Shown piece by piece: positions 47,154 through 60,398 of a DNA stretch of 64,000 nt. Each line of letters begins with the position of its first letter. Positions within the stretch are counted from its first letter, which is position 1. The notes beneath the pieces were generated by a model. It worked only from the letters and a program-made list of their open reading frames with translations, did not search any database and had not been told where the DNA came from. The stretch spans positions 868,001 through 932,000 of the forward strand of contig JAJLTO010000002.1 of the NCBI GenBank assembly GCA_030568195.1, given 5' to 3'. The position numbers were made by a program, and so were the translations under genes. The DNA is from Dipodascopsis uninucleata var. uninucleata. Lineage: Eukaryota; Ascomycota; Lipomycetes; Lipomycetales; Lipomycetaceae.

Positions 47154-50063
47154 ATGTCATCACAAGCCAAAAGAGGAAGCTATTCTTTTGCGTTAGGCTG
47201 TAGGGCCCAATTTACAGCTGCGATTGATAGAAGGCTATTGTTCCGTGGGCTCACGAGAGCAGAAATCGTTCTAGGACGATCGTTAGACTTTCGTTCAGTG
47301 AATTTGTGTCGAGGATCTCACCTTTTACTGTCGAATGTCATAAGTTCTGGCAGAAGACATTTCAAAAGCCAGAGTATTAGAGCTCTTGAGGAGAACTTAG
47401 ATCACAAGATACGAGTACATAAAAATAATGAAGAGGAAATTGAGCGAGCTTTTGATAGGGAAGACGAGGATATCGAAGATGGCGATCAGGATGCCAATGG
47501 TGGCCGAAGAATGGGCAATGATGAACTAGGAATGGATTTTGAAAGACTCCAGGTCTCTTTTGATAGAGAGGACATAGCGAGTAGTTTCTTAAATAATAAT
47601 GTTATTTTGAGAGAGGATCTTGAAGAAAAGTCTTCATCTTTATTCAGAGATGATTTCCTATCAGACATTCTCAGAGGTTCTGAACCTAAAATAAAGTCAG
47701 ACTCATACAATATTGATTATCGCATCTTAGAAGGCCTTAAACAAATAATACGTACCACAACTGTCACTTCTGCTGGTTTTGCATCCTCATCACTCGATCG
47801 TTGGAAGTTGACTTTGCAGGCATCTGATGGTCAGTCGATGAATTATCTCGATGCCGTTATTGAACAACTGGCGGCGGAATTGAATGCTGATATATTAAGG
47901 CTGGAGAATATCGAGTTAGAGGAGATCTTCTGGCGTGATGTTAGATTGTCATTAGAGTTGAATCCACATGAGTGGCTCTCTGATGATGAGACTGATAGCC
48001 ATCTCTTCAGAAGATCCATAACTGATAGACGCAGCGATGTGCTTGGAGAAAGTGAGGGCGGCGGTAATACGAATGATTTGACAGGTACCGGGTTGTCAGG
48101 TCATGGAGGAATTGAGGAAAATAAGATTCAACAGCAGCAAGAGAGAATGAGCTCTTGTGCAGATGCAAAGATATCGCCTAGAGACTATGAAATGTCCTTA
48201 ATCGAGTCAATGCTGTCGCTTGTTAGTAAGAAGAGACAGTCATACAACCAGGGCGAAGTAAGACCGTTGATTATTCATATTAAGGATTACGAGTCATTAG
48301 CCGATTCGAATACCGGTTACGAGTTCATGCGCCGATTAGATACTTATATAAGGCATATGAGATCATTAGGAAGCCCTATCGTCTTGATTGGAACATATAG
48401 AGCATGGACAGGCTATGGAAAAGTTTCAGAAGATGAGTTATCAGCTCAGTTAAAAATTCCCCAACTCATTTCTACTATTGAGAAAGAGTCTGCATTCACG
48501 ATGGAAAACTGTCAGATATATAATATCAAAATTCCGAAGTCTAAACTCACGTTTAATCCGTTCGCCAGTGAAGAGATAACAGCCTGGATACGGCAAACAA
48601 ATTTACGCTATTTGAGTCTATATATAAAGCGACAATTTCCAGCAGTGAATGACAATATATTTGATTTTCCCGAAGAATGGCTGAAGTTAGAGTCCGATTC
48701 AAATTTATTTTTGAAAGCAATCTCTTACAGAATTTTAATGCCTCAAAAGATCGTTGAGATCATTGAGTGCATAAAGCCAGAGTTATCGACGTCATCAAAG
48801 GTCCGACTAAGCCTTCAGCATTTATCTGAAAAAATGGCAGTCGTAAATGATCTAATGGATGTTAAAAACTATTGGACAGCAGTTCCCAAACTTCTGGGAA
48901 TCAGTCAAATTGAGTCCACCGATCTGATTACATATGACGAAGATGTTGACAAAATATTTCAAAAGACTAGGGATGAAGGCGAATTTGAGATCGCGTCTTC
49001 GCAGTCATCTTCTCCGCATAACTTTGACATCGATATTTTACGCTCCAATTTGAATGAAAGTCCAGAAGATATAGTACGGCGAAAGCAACAATCTCAAACT
49101 TATCTCAAATCACTATCCTCTCGAGAGAAGAACCTCCTCTATCGTATGATAGAACCCTCTGCAATAAATGTAGAATTCAGTTCAGTGATTGCATCGCCGG
49201 AGACAATTGAGGCGATGAATGATACAGTAGCGTTAGCGTTAGAGATGCCTGATGAATTTGATTACGGTGTTTTGGCTGATAATGGAAACAGTGGCGTGCT
49301 ATTGTATGGACCACCTGGTACTGGAAAGACAATGCTTGTAAAGGCATTGGCTAAGGCAGGTAACACCCGAGTATTAGCAATCCAACCTGGAGATATTTTA
49401 GACAAATATGTAGGCGAAGCAGAGAAGAATGTTAAGGCTTTATTTTCGCTAGCCAAAAAGCTTTATCCCTGTGTTATATTTATTGATGAAGTTGATGCTC
49501 TATTGATTGATCGGTCTCGTGCTTCTAAGAATAAGACACATGAAATGATCAATCAGTTTATGTCAGAATGGGATGGAGTTCAGTCAAGAAAGATTCTGGT
49601 TATAGGAGCTACTAATCGTCCATTCGATCTTGACGATGCTATTCTTCGCCGATTCTCTCGTCGTATTCTTGTTGATTTGCCATCTACAATAGACCGCGAG
49701 AAGATTCTAAGAGTACATCTCGCAAATGAGAGCGTCGACGATGCGGTCAATCTTCATAAATTGGCAAATCAGTTACCTTCTTTTTCCGGCTCAGATATAA
49801 AAAATCTATGTGTGGCTGCAGCTCTGACAGCGGTAAAAGAGCGCCAGAAGCTGAATAAGAGTATGAGAACTTCAAGGCGTGTCTTAACGCAGAGTCACTT
49901 TGACTCAGCATTGAATAAAATCAGAGCTTCAGTTACAGATCAAATGGATACTGTTCAGCGAATTAGGGAATGGGATCATGAATTTGGTCAAAATCGTTCC
50001 TTAGACCGTCTTAAATCATGGGGATTTGGAAGTAATAGAGAAAAGAAACATGTTGTCAGATGA
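47154..50063 (+). CDS. Msp1/ATAD1-like AAA ATPase, probably mitochondrial
   Basis: Intronless 969-residue ATPase of the meiotic AAA clade. The first 75 residues are rich in Arg, Ser and hydrophobics with almost no acids (MSSQAKRGSYSFALGCRAQF onward), which fits mitochondrial import. An acidic stretch follows. A complete AAA module occupies about 700-900: LLYGPPGTGKT (Walker A) near 717, CVIFIDEVDALL (Walker B) near 773, a GATNRP sensor 1, and LRRFSRRI with arginine fingers. YVGEAEKNVKALFSLAKK resembles Msp1 and its fungal relatives. Msp1 is a short single-module protein, so this long form is a different family member. Residues 350-430 look like a worn AAA module, with a Walker B-like PLIIHIKDYESL and a sensor-like IVLIGTY but no P-loop. 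Likely role is quality control or remodelling of mitochondrial proteins; this is inference. Confidence 0.8.
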   Translation: MSSQAKRGSYSFALGCRAQFTAAIDRRLLFRGLTRAEIVLGRSLDFRSVNLCRGSHLLLSNVISSGRRHFKSQSIRALEENLDHKIRVHKNNEEEIERAFDREDEDIEDGDQDANGGRRMGNDELGMDFERLQVSFDREDIASSFLNNNVILREDLEEKSSSLFRDDFLSDILRGSEPKIKSDSYNIDYRILEGLKQIIRTTTVTSAGFASSSLDRWKLTLQASDGQSMNYLDAVIEQLAAELNADILRLENIELEEIFWRDVRLSLELNPHEWLSDDETDSHLFRRSITDRRSDVLGESEGGGNTNDLTGTGLSGHGGIEENKIQQQQERMSSCADAKISPRDYEMSLIESMLSLVSKKRQSYNQGEVRPLIIHIKDYESLADSNTGYEFMRRLDTYIRHMRSLGSPIVLIGTYRAWTGYGKVSEDELSAQLKIPQLISTIEKESAFTMENCQIYNIKIPKSKLTFNPFASEEITAWIRQTNLRYLSLYIKRQFPAVNDNIFDFPEEWLKLESDSNLFLKAISYRILMPQKIVEIIECIKPELSTSSKVRLSLQHLSEKMAVVNDLMDVKNYWTAVPKLLGISQIESTDLITYDEDVDKIFQKTRDEGEFEIASSQSSSPHNFDIDILRSNLNESPEDIVRRKQQSQTYLKSLSSREKNLLYRMIEPSAINVEFSSVIASPETIEAMNDTVALALEMPDEFDYGVLADNGNSGVLLYGPPGTGKTMLVKALAKAGNTRVLAIQPGDILDKYVGEAEKNVKALFSLAKKLYPCVIFIDEVDALLIDRSRASKNKTHEMINQFMSEWDGVQSRKILVIGATNRPFDLDDAILRRFSRRILVDLPSTIDREKILRVHLANESVDDAVNLHKLANQLPSFSGSDIKNLCVAAALTAVKERQKLNKSMRTSRRVLTQSHFDSALNKIRASVTDQMDTVQRIREWDHEFGQNRSLDRLKSWGFGSNREKKHVVR

Positions 50064-50380
50064 AATAGAAGAGTATACAAGAGTTAATTGAACTCTGTAT
50101 ACTCGGATAGACTAGAATTGTATATAAACATTAGACATATGTATATATATCAAAAGCTTTAATTAGGCACTTTTGGATACGACGATAGCGTACAAAGAGA
50201 ATTGTTATGTGCTCATATATCGTTAAAACAGTCGTAACACTCATTAAATATCCAAATGACAGAATTCAATCCAAGTTAAAAATATGCCGATCTAATATAA
50301 ATATAACTTAAAATAAATATATAACAAAAAGTAAAGTCACGATCAATTATGCAATAGTACAATAGACACTAAGAAAACCA
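50064..50380. other. Convergent intergenic region AAA ATPase/membrane protein
   Basis: 317 AT-rich bases between two converging genes, presumably overlapping 3' UTRs. No other feature. Confidence 0.6.
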
Positions 50381-52231
50381 CTACTGCCAAACTTTCTGGG
50401 CAAGCCACAGACGGTAGTTTCGCCATTTCACAAATCGCCAAAGCTCGGCATCAGCCAAGTGCCATGATTCAGCGGCTAGCCTTACAGAAGTGATGTCACG
50501 ATCTTCGCTTAATGTCATGTCTCGAGTATACGTGAGAATATCGGCAACAGAAATAGTACGCTGTCGACTTCTACTTCTACCAAGGACTTTAACGTCTGAA
50601 ATGAGCGTTTTTTTCATGTCGGAATCTAACAGCTTGCTTTCCTTAGAAGAAAGGCAGCTTTTCATTTCGTCAATAATGTCAGAGAGAGAAATATGCTTCT
50701 CAATTGTAGAAGGCACAAATGTGTTTGAATTTCTATTGTACGTCTCATTCAAGAAGCTCTCGGTTGCCGGTAACCCATCATCGACAACGAGATTAAAACC
50801 GAGCGCCCAGCGAGTGTAGTCCTCAACTAAGCACTCACTAAATTCAAATTGAGATTCAAAAATTGATACCAGAATCGTATCCAAGATTTCAGAGTTAGCC
50901 TCTATATACTCTTTTAGTGAAAGTACTCGTTTTGCCGCACCAAAATTCAACTTAAAAATGTCAGATGTGATCTGCTTCACGAACTGATCTCTCTCAGTCT
51001 CACGCCGAATCATATCAGGGTCAATATCAATAGTACCCTTTTGCAGCGCAATAAGAGATAAAGGATGTGGTATCGGTAATATAGTAAAAACCTCAATTGA
51101 TTCTGGTAGAGAGTGCCTAGTGTAAACTTTTGCATTTTCAGTGCATTTGAAGCAACCATTTTTTGAGTTAGGCGGACATGTATCTTGATAAGGAGGGCAC
51201 TTCGCCATGGCTTTTGCGGTCGCATATGATGGATAAATAATAGTATGTGCCATGTCCGGGAATGGATCCACAACCAATATACCTTCCGGAAATCTAGATA
51301 AGAATTTCGTATGAAGATGTGCATTGATTAAAGCCGGAAGCTGGTTTTCATAATTCTTGTACAGTCGGCTGACAACCTTAGGAGTATAGTGAGCAAAACT
51401 GTCAATATCAGGCAATGAAACAGCAACTTGAGAGAGTGTCGGTCCCATCCTAGCCTGGTGCTCAGCATCGAAAGCTATGTGCAGTAGTTGCTGAATTTCT
51501 TTGTTGGAACCAAAGAGTAAGTTGTTTCCTGTGTCCTTGAACCTATTAATTTCGGCAAAACGGCACGATCTGAGCTTTTTAAACTCATCTTTTACGACAG
51601 ATATAGTCATTGGAAATAACTAGATGTTCAATTTGTTAGTACAAATGTATTACGAAGTTCGAACCAATACGTAGGAAGAGCATACCCTATAATCCGTTAA
51701 TACACCATCTGGAACGCTAGACCAAGCAAGAATGCTAAGAGCAAGATCGTAATCGGGTTGCTTCAAGTCATACTTTTTTAAAGCACTGTAATAATTAGAC
51801 TTCTTCGCATCTGTTAAGTCGAGAATAACAGGCTGGAATCCTGCTGCCCAGAAAGCCTGGCGCCAGACGGCGATTATATCTTTCTCCTTAGTTGCATCAA
51901 GACCCTGAGCTGCCGCACGTTCAGGATCGAAAAAGGCATATATAGGACATCTGGACTCCATAGGAGGTAACACAACAGTATCAATATCAACAGAAGAAGA
52001 AACTTCATATGAATAAGGTGTTTTCCAGTGAGTAGATGGCATATACTTGTTTTTTGGGTGTTGAAAAGTCTGTGCCGTGTTAAATGTCCTTCTCGATGAC
52101 GATCTCCCCGAATCTCTAACTGAGAGCTTTATCACTAGCAAAATGAAAACGAACGCAATTACTGTGGAGATATATTTTTTGTGGCGACGAAAAAATACCT
52201 TTGATCGCAAGAAAGATACAGACCCAGCCAT
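50381..52231 (-). CDS. Conserved type II membrane protein of unknown function, two exons
   Basis: I do not recognise a named family with certainty. Exons are 51686-52231 and 50381-51619; the join reads GVLTDYR then LFPMTIS and gives 594 residues. A short basic cytosolic start is followed by one hydrophobic span at about residues 20-38, then a long lumenal part, the layout of Golgi or ER glycosyltransferases and related enzymes. The lumenal part has CPIYAFFDPERAAAQGLD, AFWAAGFQPVILDL and a block ending CRFAEINRFKDTGNNLLFGS. A cysteine cluster (CPPYQDTCPPNSKNGCFKC) lies near residue 335. Tryptophans are frequent at the C-terminus. I believe similar hypothetical proteins occur in other ascomycetes, and the overall look fits a secretory-pathway glycan enzyme, but no catalytic motif is evident. 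Confidence 0.7.
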
Positions 52232-53206
52232 AGTGTATATTCCTTTATTATATTATGCCAATCTACAAGAATTGGTGCTTATATTAACTATCACGAGGCC
52301 AACCAGGTAAATGCTATTTGCAATCCGTATCTATCACTATTATCTCGATCAGCCGAATGAAAAGCTCTTCATGGACCTGTAGATCTGAATAAAAGAATAT
52401 CTTATGAGTACTTTACAAATGGGTTATACCAATTGCTCTACTAGAGGTCGACATAAACTATACGAAAAAGAAGACGTAAAACTGATAGCAGCAACTGATA
52501 GGATTATGATTATTCTTTGTAAGGGATATTTGATGGGTGCACTAGTTTGGGGCTGTAATAACGAAAGCCGCACTTCTATTTAGCATATGCTACATCCGAA
52601 TATAGCTGCCTTAATAACGCAAACGATCAAATGTACGCGCGTATTAGTAGTACTTTTAGTAGTATCCTGATTAAATATAATATCGCTCATTGTTCAATGC
52701 AATATTTATACTCTTAACAGCCGTAAGTGTCAACAGAACTAAAGAAGAATAATCATGTATGTAAAGAACGCTAGATTTTTTACCAAATACAAGGAAAGAG
52801 AAACTAGCATGATATTACAATATATTCAACAAAGTAGAATTACATTAGACTCAGCAGCAAGAGCTCATACTGGTTCAAACTACTAGTGTACACTAGTAAA
52901 AAACTCGATCAAAGAAAATACAAACAATAAACAGAAAGCAACAACTACTGAATACATATCGTAGTAATAACTGTAATAGCTTGAAGAAATATCATATAGA
53001 AAATAGAAACTAACATCGATCCAGGACTTGGCAACAAAAACTATCCGAATAGAGTACAACAGGAGAATACAAGTTAAACACTATAGTACATAAGCAATAC
53101 TAATGCCATAGACGATAATATATATCTCATATTAGTATATAATAACAATCTAATGTACTAAGAGAGATTAAAACAGAGAGAGGAGGACAGCATGGGACCA
53201 TGTTAT
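52232..53206. other. Intergenic region, membrane-protein promoter and HMO1 3' end
   Basis: About 1 kb between two minus-strand genes, AT-rich, with no supported frame, repeat or RNA gene. Confidence 0.5.
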
Positions 53207-54660
53207 TCACAAAGTTGAAATGCCAGACTCGCTTTTCTTCTTTTTCTTTTTCTTCTCCTTATTCTCCTTAGAGCTGTGCTGCGTCTCCGTTGGTGCCCTT
53301 GTATCAGTTGACAGGACACCAACTTGGCCTTCCCCCGACTGGCGCAAACTGTCAGGATGTGATTCACTAGGTGGGTTCCCGGATAAAGAGCCATCTCGCT
53401 TATGCTTCTTTTTTTTCTTCGATGGCGAGGCACTAGGTGGAGCAATACTGCTCACTGAAGAATCAGCCGCCGGCACAGGAGCAGTAACAGATGCACTATC
53501 TCCATTAGCAGAATTAGTAGAGATTATAGATTCCGGCTTCTTCTGCTTTGATTTCTTACTGGTAGAAGAGACGGGCGTTGATACTTCTGGCTTCTCTATA
53601 ACAGTTTCTTGATCTTTTACTGTAGAAATATCGCGAGCTTTCTTCTCCTTCTCAGCGTTGTAAGCAGCTTTCTCTTCATCGTATTTCTTAATCTGTTCAG
53701 CATACAAAGCTTTCCATGGTTCTTTCTGCTCTTCAGTCATGTTCTTCCAGCGCTCGGCAACTTCTTTGATGATTTCCTTGTTCGAAGTTTCTATTCCACG
53801 TGCAATGTATTCATTTCTAATCAATTTACGAGCTTCGTTCGCAAAAGCGAAGTAAACGGTTTGAGGGCGACGAGGAGCATCAGGATCCATAACACGCTTA
53901 TTCGGTTTTCTTTTCTTCTTCACGCTCTCAGTAACTTCATCGTTTGAGTCTACTAGATCTTCTAGATCTGGCTCTAGTTGACTACTACTTAAGAGTGCTG
54001 CGGAGCCAGTTGTAGGTACACTGGTAGACACAATACCATCGATAGAAGGTACAGGCGCACCAGCTGATTTCCGACTACGCTTCTTTGACACTGGAGTAGA
54101 GACAGAAGCTTCGGCGCCAGTCGAAGAAATAGGAGCAGCACTATTAACAGCACCTGAGCCTGGTATTGGCGTGGCTATGAATGCTGGTGCTGGTGGTAAT
54201 CCAATAGCCGCATAGAAATCAATGCATGCCCTTGAGGCGTCTTGACACGCATTAGAGAGTTGAGTAAGAGCAGCGACGAGCTAGCACAACATTCGTTAGT
54301 AAATAGAAGTCACATCAGAAAATAATCTGCGATACAGCTCCATAAACATCGTTCATGAATAAGATGTAACATCGAGCCAGCTAGATCTCGCTTATGGCAC
54401 ACCTCCACAGAGAAGTGTAAACCACAACATAATATTTACAAGACCTAGAAACGCGGACGACGCAATTTAGACAACAGTCAGGACAAATATAAGTTTCCTG
54501 ATCCATTGATCAAAATTTTTGACAAAACCACAAAGCACACCATAAAAATCAAGCACTCAAAGTTCAGAGTGTGGTGGTGGACAACCGTCAAAATAATAAA
54601 TCTGGTACATACCGCGTCCTTTTTAGTTTTTAGTGCTTCTGTATCTATAGCAGAAGACAT
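53207..54660 (-). CDS. HMO1: HMG-box protein Hmo1, two exons
   Basis: High-mobility-group protein that binds rDNA and ribosomal protein promoters in yeast and supports Pol I and ribosome gene transcription. Exons are 54613-54660 and 53207-54280, giving 373 residues. The N-terminal helical region (LVAALTQLSNACQDASRACIDFYAAIG in part) aligns with yeast SLFELSKAANQTASSIVDFY. The HMG box lies at about 148-225: DPDAPRRPQTVYFAFANEAR, then EIIKEVAERWKNMTEEQKEPWK. The C-terminus has two lysine-rich runs and ends KKKKKKKSESGISTL, much like the lysine-rich tail of yeast Hmo1, which bends DNA. The linker between is Ser/Pro/Ala-rich. It is longer than yeast Hmo1 (246 residues), mainly in the linkers. Nhp10 is the main alternative, but the N-terminal block and tail favour Hmo1. 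Confidence 0.87.
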
Positions 54661-54740
54661 GGCAAAACAGTAATTTCCTTTCTAACGAATACAAAACAGC
54701 TGAATATATAAATAATCTAATCCTTTCTACTCTCGTAAAT

Positions 54741-54770
54741 GTATATATATCTATATATATCTATATATGT
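54741..54770. repeat. TA/ATCTATAT simple repeat
   Basis: Alternating TA with an inserted C about every ten bases, upstream of HMO1. Low-complexity sequence, possibly part of a nucleosome-poor promoter. Confidence 0.6.
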
Positions 54771-57000
54771 ACAAATACGTATATACCTAGACCGGCTTAG
54801 TTGTACATGCGCAAGAGGGTGAGAAGATGGTGCCCAAAAATCTAGTTTCTAGTCTATAGGTTAGCATATGCAAAAATCGATAGGATACGCCTGATAATCT
54901 ATAGGATGGCTACAGATCAACAGAACATAGTTCGCGTTGAGATACACTCACATAATGTTCTTAGCTAAAATGTATCAGAGCTCGTCTGGTTTGGAGTTTA
55001 GATGCCGATACTATCGGAATGCAATCCAATAACTATAACTGCAATTTAGAAAGACATGTTAGCAACTAACGATAATATTCTAGTGTTGCCAACGGCTGAC
55101 ACCATAAGCCATAGATCTCATCGCGCCCAGATTGATTGATGGTGAGAAATTCCCTAAGAGTTACAAAGAGGAATTTTGACGGCTGTCGTCATAGTAGAGA
55201 TTCCAGGCACGATAGCCTTATCCATTGGGCAGACCTGCAGGCTATCATACTTACTGTAATGGTCGTCGAAGCCAATTCTAGAGCAATTCACGATATAGTT
55301 GCAGGTCACCGATGGTAATTGCAGCTATCTCTCGTGGTACTTGCAATCACAGACTATGTAACTAGCCCACGCGTTTTCGCGGCGGAAGAGTATAATTACG
55401 AAGTAAACAAAAAGTGAACTAATGAAGCTCAACTAAACAAAAAGGCGCGTGATTCCAAGTAACAGGAAACTGTTGGTAACTAAATAGATAGGCTTTGGAG
55501 TTACCGACGCGCGTAGTGAGTAACTAAAACTGAAGAAGAGAAATGACTGATTCTTCACTAATCACTAAACTAAAAAAAATATCTCGTTGCGAACTCGTCA
55601 AATATACAGAAACGCTCTCAGAGGTGTAAGGTACTTGGTTAAGTCTATTGATGACGCCTGCAGAGTGCTCAAAAAAGAAGCTGGGAAGGGAACTGAGAAC
55701 GGGACATTGCTGGTGAAATAGTGAGAATCCCCTGAGAGATCCACTAAATATTACATAATACCAGGTCGGAATATTACTAACGTAGCGTGCATATCTTACG
55801 TCTCGTTGATCACACTTGGTCGAAGTCACTACCGGTATCCAGTTAACACTGTGGGGCTGATGCCTGGTTAGACCAAGAAGATTTTAGCAGCAAGGACATC
55901 AGATGCTAGTACTAGTGATCATAGGTAGCAGCTTCTGGCAGAACTAAGTGTCTGCCACGATTACTGATTACCTCTATAAAATACTGATCTCTGGGTTATA
56001 CACCTCACAGAAACATATTCGAAAGTACAGGTCCAAATACCGCCCCAGCAATAGTTCGACAACGATAGTTCGTGCGTATATTCAGTACTTGAAGCGTACT
56101 CCTTAGCACGGTAAATATACGGCTTTCAAATCCAGACCCGGATATCGGTAACAATGTCGGCCAGTCGACATGCTGTGTCGTGTCGACTCTATATACGGCA
56201 ACGCCTACGTTTCCAGAACTCGTAGTGCCTGACTCTTATTAGTATCATTGAATTGGCGAAACACGCTACAAGAGCAAAGCTGCCCATAAGATGAATACTC
56301 TCAAGCCATGCGAAGCGCTGCCTGGCCCTATACTTAGAAGTGGCCATTTACTTGCCTAAGCTGCAATAACTTGACACGCTTACTGGCATTAAACGAACTA
56401 GAGGCAACCATGGTCCATCAGAAACATATATAAAGACTAATTATGCTTTAAGACCCTGCTAAGTAGTTAGCTGTGCACCGCGTTAAGCGTGGGCGCGTAT
56501 ATTGCATCTATCTATTAATCATTATGCGGCCGTTTACGAGTTATTAAGATATAGTCATAGTAGGATCTCGGCATCGTCTAATGAATAGCGCGTCAAAACG
56601 GTGACAAGAATCGTCACGCGTGAATAGCACCTTATTGAGAAATTATTTTATAACTCGAACTGAGAAATGATACCATCGCTCTTTGCCGTATATTGAGTTC
56701 GGATAAACATGAGGACATATAAGATACGCAGTTTTACGAAAACTACCACATACTTCAAGAATAAACACTACAGTTTTTTCTTTAAACCGGCCAACGGTAG
56801 CACGTAAGTAAACACAGAATGGGAGCGAGAAGGACGGGTAATCAACTTTTGTGCAAAATTCGTATGCGCTTGTTGAATGTAATATCTTAAATAAAAGAGA
56901 CAAGGAAAGCAGTCGAAACAGATCTGTCTATATTGCTTTTGCGCGAGTCATGGCCTTGCTCTCCTTCCATGGCTATAGAGTATAGAATAATATCAAATTC

Positions 57001-57047
57001 AAAAAAAAAAAATTAATAAATAAATAGATAGATAAACAGATAAACAG
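57001..57047. repeat. A-run with AATAAATAGATAGATAAACAG simple repeat
   Basis: Eleven A residues followed by imperfect tetranucleotide repeats (AATA, GATA, AACAGATA). Low-complexity sequence downstream of IDI1. Confidence 0.65.
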
Positions 57048-57443
57048 AAGAACTCCTTAATCATCCATATAACTCTCTATATATGGTCACAGACGCGAAG
57101 TGTCGCAGCAGTTAGAAGATATTACCACATCAATTCCACTCAATACAAGATAGCATCATCAATTGCATAGAAGTTATTATTAGTTACAAGAAAAATCAGA
57201 GAAAATACACAAGTAGTAGGAATTAAAACCCTAAAACAAAACAACTATAACTAAGATTCATTAGTTGAAGACGAAATAATTATATCTCTCAAAAAATATA
57301 ATTAAAAACTATTTTATATGTCCTTTTAAAAACAGCTTCAATAAACATAATAGAACGTGAAATCTGAGAAACATAGGAACCATGGAGCTATCTTCCATGA
57401 ACTTTGCCTCTCTTCCTTTCAAATTATATTTTTCTGTTTTATC

Positions 57444-58531
<1,088 letters not shown>

Positions 58532-58623
58532 TTCGACTAGTGTAATTCTATCTTAATATCCGCACACCGATGTCCAGTATTTCGCTCTTAGCAGTGGAAT
58601 CGAATAATTTGCCGTCCTCGCCG

Positions 58624-58659
58624 ATATATATATATTTATCTGCGTGTATATATATATAT
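58624..58659. repeat. TA dinucleotide tracts in the IDI1 promoter
   Basis: Two TA-rich tracts separated by TTTATCTGCGTG, about 100 bases before the IDI1 start. They could serve as a TATA region. Confidence 0.55.
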
Positions 58660-60380
58660 CAACTATTTTCTCCACTGGACACCCTATCGTTAGTTTAATC
58701 TCACTTCGATTGGTTAAAGTTGCGGACTTTTGCGTGCTTAGCCTCCTACTTCAAACGTAAGAATATAGGACGATAAAGCGAAGGATACGCTATATACACA
58801 TCTACTTGTAGGTGTGCGTAAGTCTGTACGAATATCTATAAGATATAAATTTATATAATACACCTAGATAGATAATAATTTTTGCGCTCTCAAACCAACC
58901 ACAAGTAGTATTACTGTATGCAACACTGACCAATGACAATTTTTTGAACGTGCAAGTAAAATACTCTGCTATACACAAATATATCTCCTGTATATGTGTG
59001 TGTTTGAATGTGTGCTGTGTATGTACAAGAGTGTAGAACTAGCGAAAAACCTGAACTGCGGATACGCCTTACAATCAGAACAAAAAAACTTTCTTCTAAA
59101 CAAAATACTTTAAATCGCCGAATTTCTTAAAATTTAATACACAATCAATACAAGCTGGCTCAAAAAATATACTAAACGCTCAGAACTGCTCTATTGTTGC
59201 AGGAAAAAAAATTGCCCTGTCCTATATAGAGCTGTGTTCCAAGTATTAAGTATTATTAAAGAACGAACTAAGAAAAATAAAGGAAAAAGAGGAAGAAGTG
59301 CCGTGAATATAGACGAAGCGACGACGCGGCAAACCAATACAGACTTAATCAAATAGTCAAGCACGCATCTATTCAAGTCACAAATAAGTCACATTCCTGC
59401 TCAACAAGGAGCACTGTGAAAACAAGCAGTTTTGGGTTAGTGTGGGTCACTTTTTCCGAGCCCTCTTTTTTGTCTCTCTACTAAGTATATGCTTTGCATC
59501 TGTAATCAACCAGCACAAGCGCGACGCATTAGGCGCACTTATGCACCCTGATGTCGCCTGGCATGTCGCATTGACGCCACAGTACACGGCATCCGCGTAA
59601 ATGATATATGTTACTTTCATGTTAACTGGCTGCTACCTCTAAGATTCATGGAAACCAATGCGCTATTGACTTGAGCCGAAGCATGTGCGGCGCATGTTGC
59701 CATAGACAGCCTTTGTTAGCCGACATCACCTTAGTATATGCTATCACGGGCTTACTAAGTACTTTAGAGCAGGCGTCAACGCTACAGCCGAAGAGCGAGA
59801 GAGCGCACACAATAGAAAGCTACTGCTGTTATAAGGTAAAAATATACCAGAAACGAAGCGCGGAGTGCGTCGTAGCTGTAAGAGCAGACAGATTTGACAA
59901 GCAGGACGAAATAAAAAATAGAGGATCACATCTACGTGAGTAAACAGATGGTGATAAATAGCGTTGGTGGCCCTGTGGCTGCCATGAATATGAGGAAACT
60001 GCTAACAGAGCCGAGTTTAAAGGAACGAGCTTTCGTGAGCGCAGCTTTTTCTTCGCCAATAGCACCTGTAGTTTTGAGATAATAGGTCGAACATATCGGT
60101 AGCATATATCTGGATGTTGTTGGTGCGTCCTATTGGCTACAGGAGTTATTTTGGATGGATGTGAATGCCTCGAAAGGAGAGCAAACGCACTAAACAAGAT
60201 TGAACTATCAACAGCCCTTTGTGGACACGATTTCATGTGCCAACTCAAGGGGATATTGGAATTCACTTCTGCAAGGATAAAATCAACAAGACGACTGTAT
60301 ATAAAATCCAGCTCGATAGATTAGAAGAGAGAGAGAGAGAACAAGAAAACAGAACAGAAAGAGGAACGGGCGGCACATTA

Positions 60381-60398
60381 ATGAACTCGTCAAAGTGA
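60381..60398 (+). promoter_or_regulatory. Short upstream ORF (MNSSK) ending two bases before the STB6-like start
   Basis: ATG AAC TCG TCA AAG TGA at 60381-60398 is followed by only two bases before the main ATG at 60401. If included in the transcript, it would force leaky scanning or very short-range reinitiation. Transcript start is not known. Confidence 0.4.

Larger units (their letters stand above)
54661..57443. other. Large unexplained intergenic region HMO1/IDI1
   Basis: About 2.8 kb between two minus-strand genes, the longest gap in the window. The left end has a repeated ATCTATAT tract (54741-54770). The central part, about 55050-56640, is richer in CG steps and less AT-rich than other gaps, and holds ACGCGT motifs near 55371 and 56617. 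The right end is A-rich with GATA-like repeats (57001-57047). No frame shows family features, and no tRNA, snRNA, RNase P or SRP RNA signature was recognised by eye. Confidence 0.5.

Noticed and set aside
55524-55829. Minus-strand 101-codon frame in the HMO1/IDI1 gap
   Set aside because: No family features, no partner exons and no favourable start context.
59671-59943. Plus-strand 90-codon frame upstream of the STB6-like gene
   Set aside because: Translation shows no conserved pattern; the less AT-rich composition of the region alone keeps frames open.
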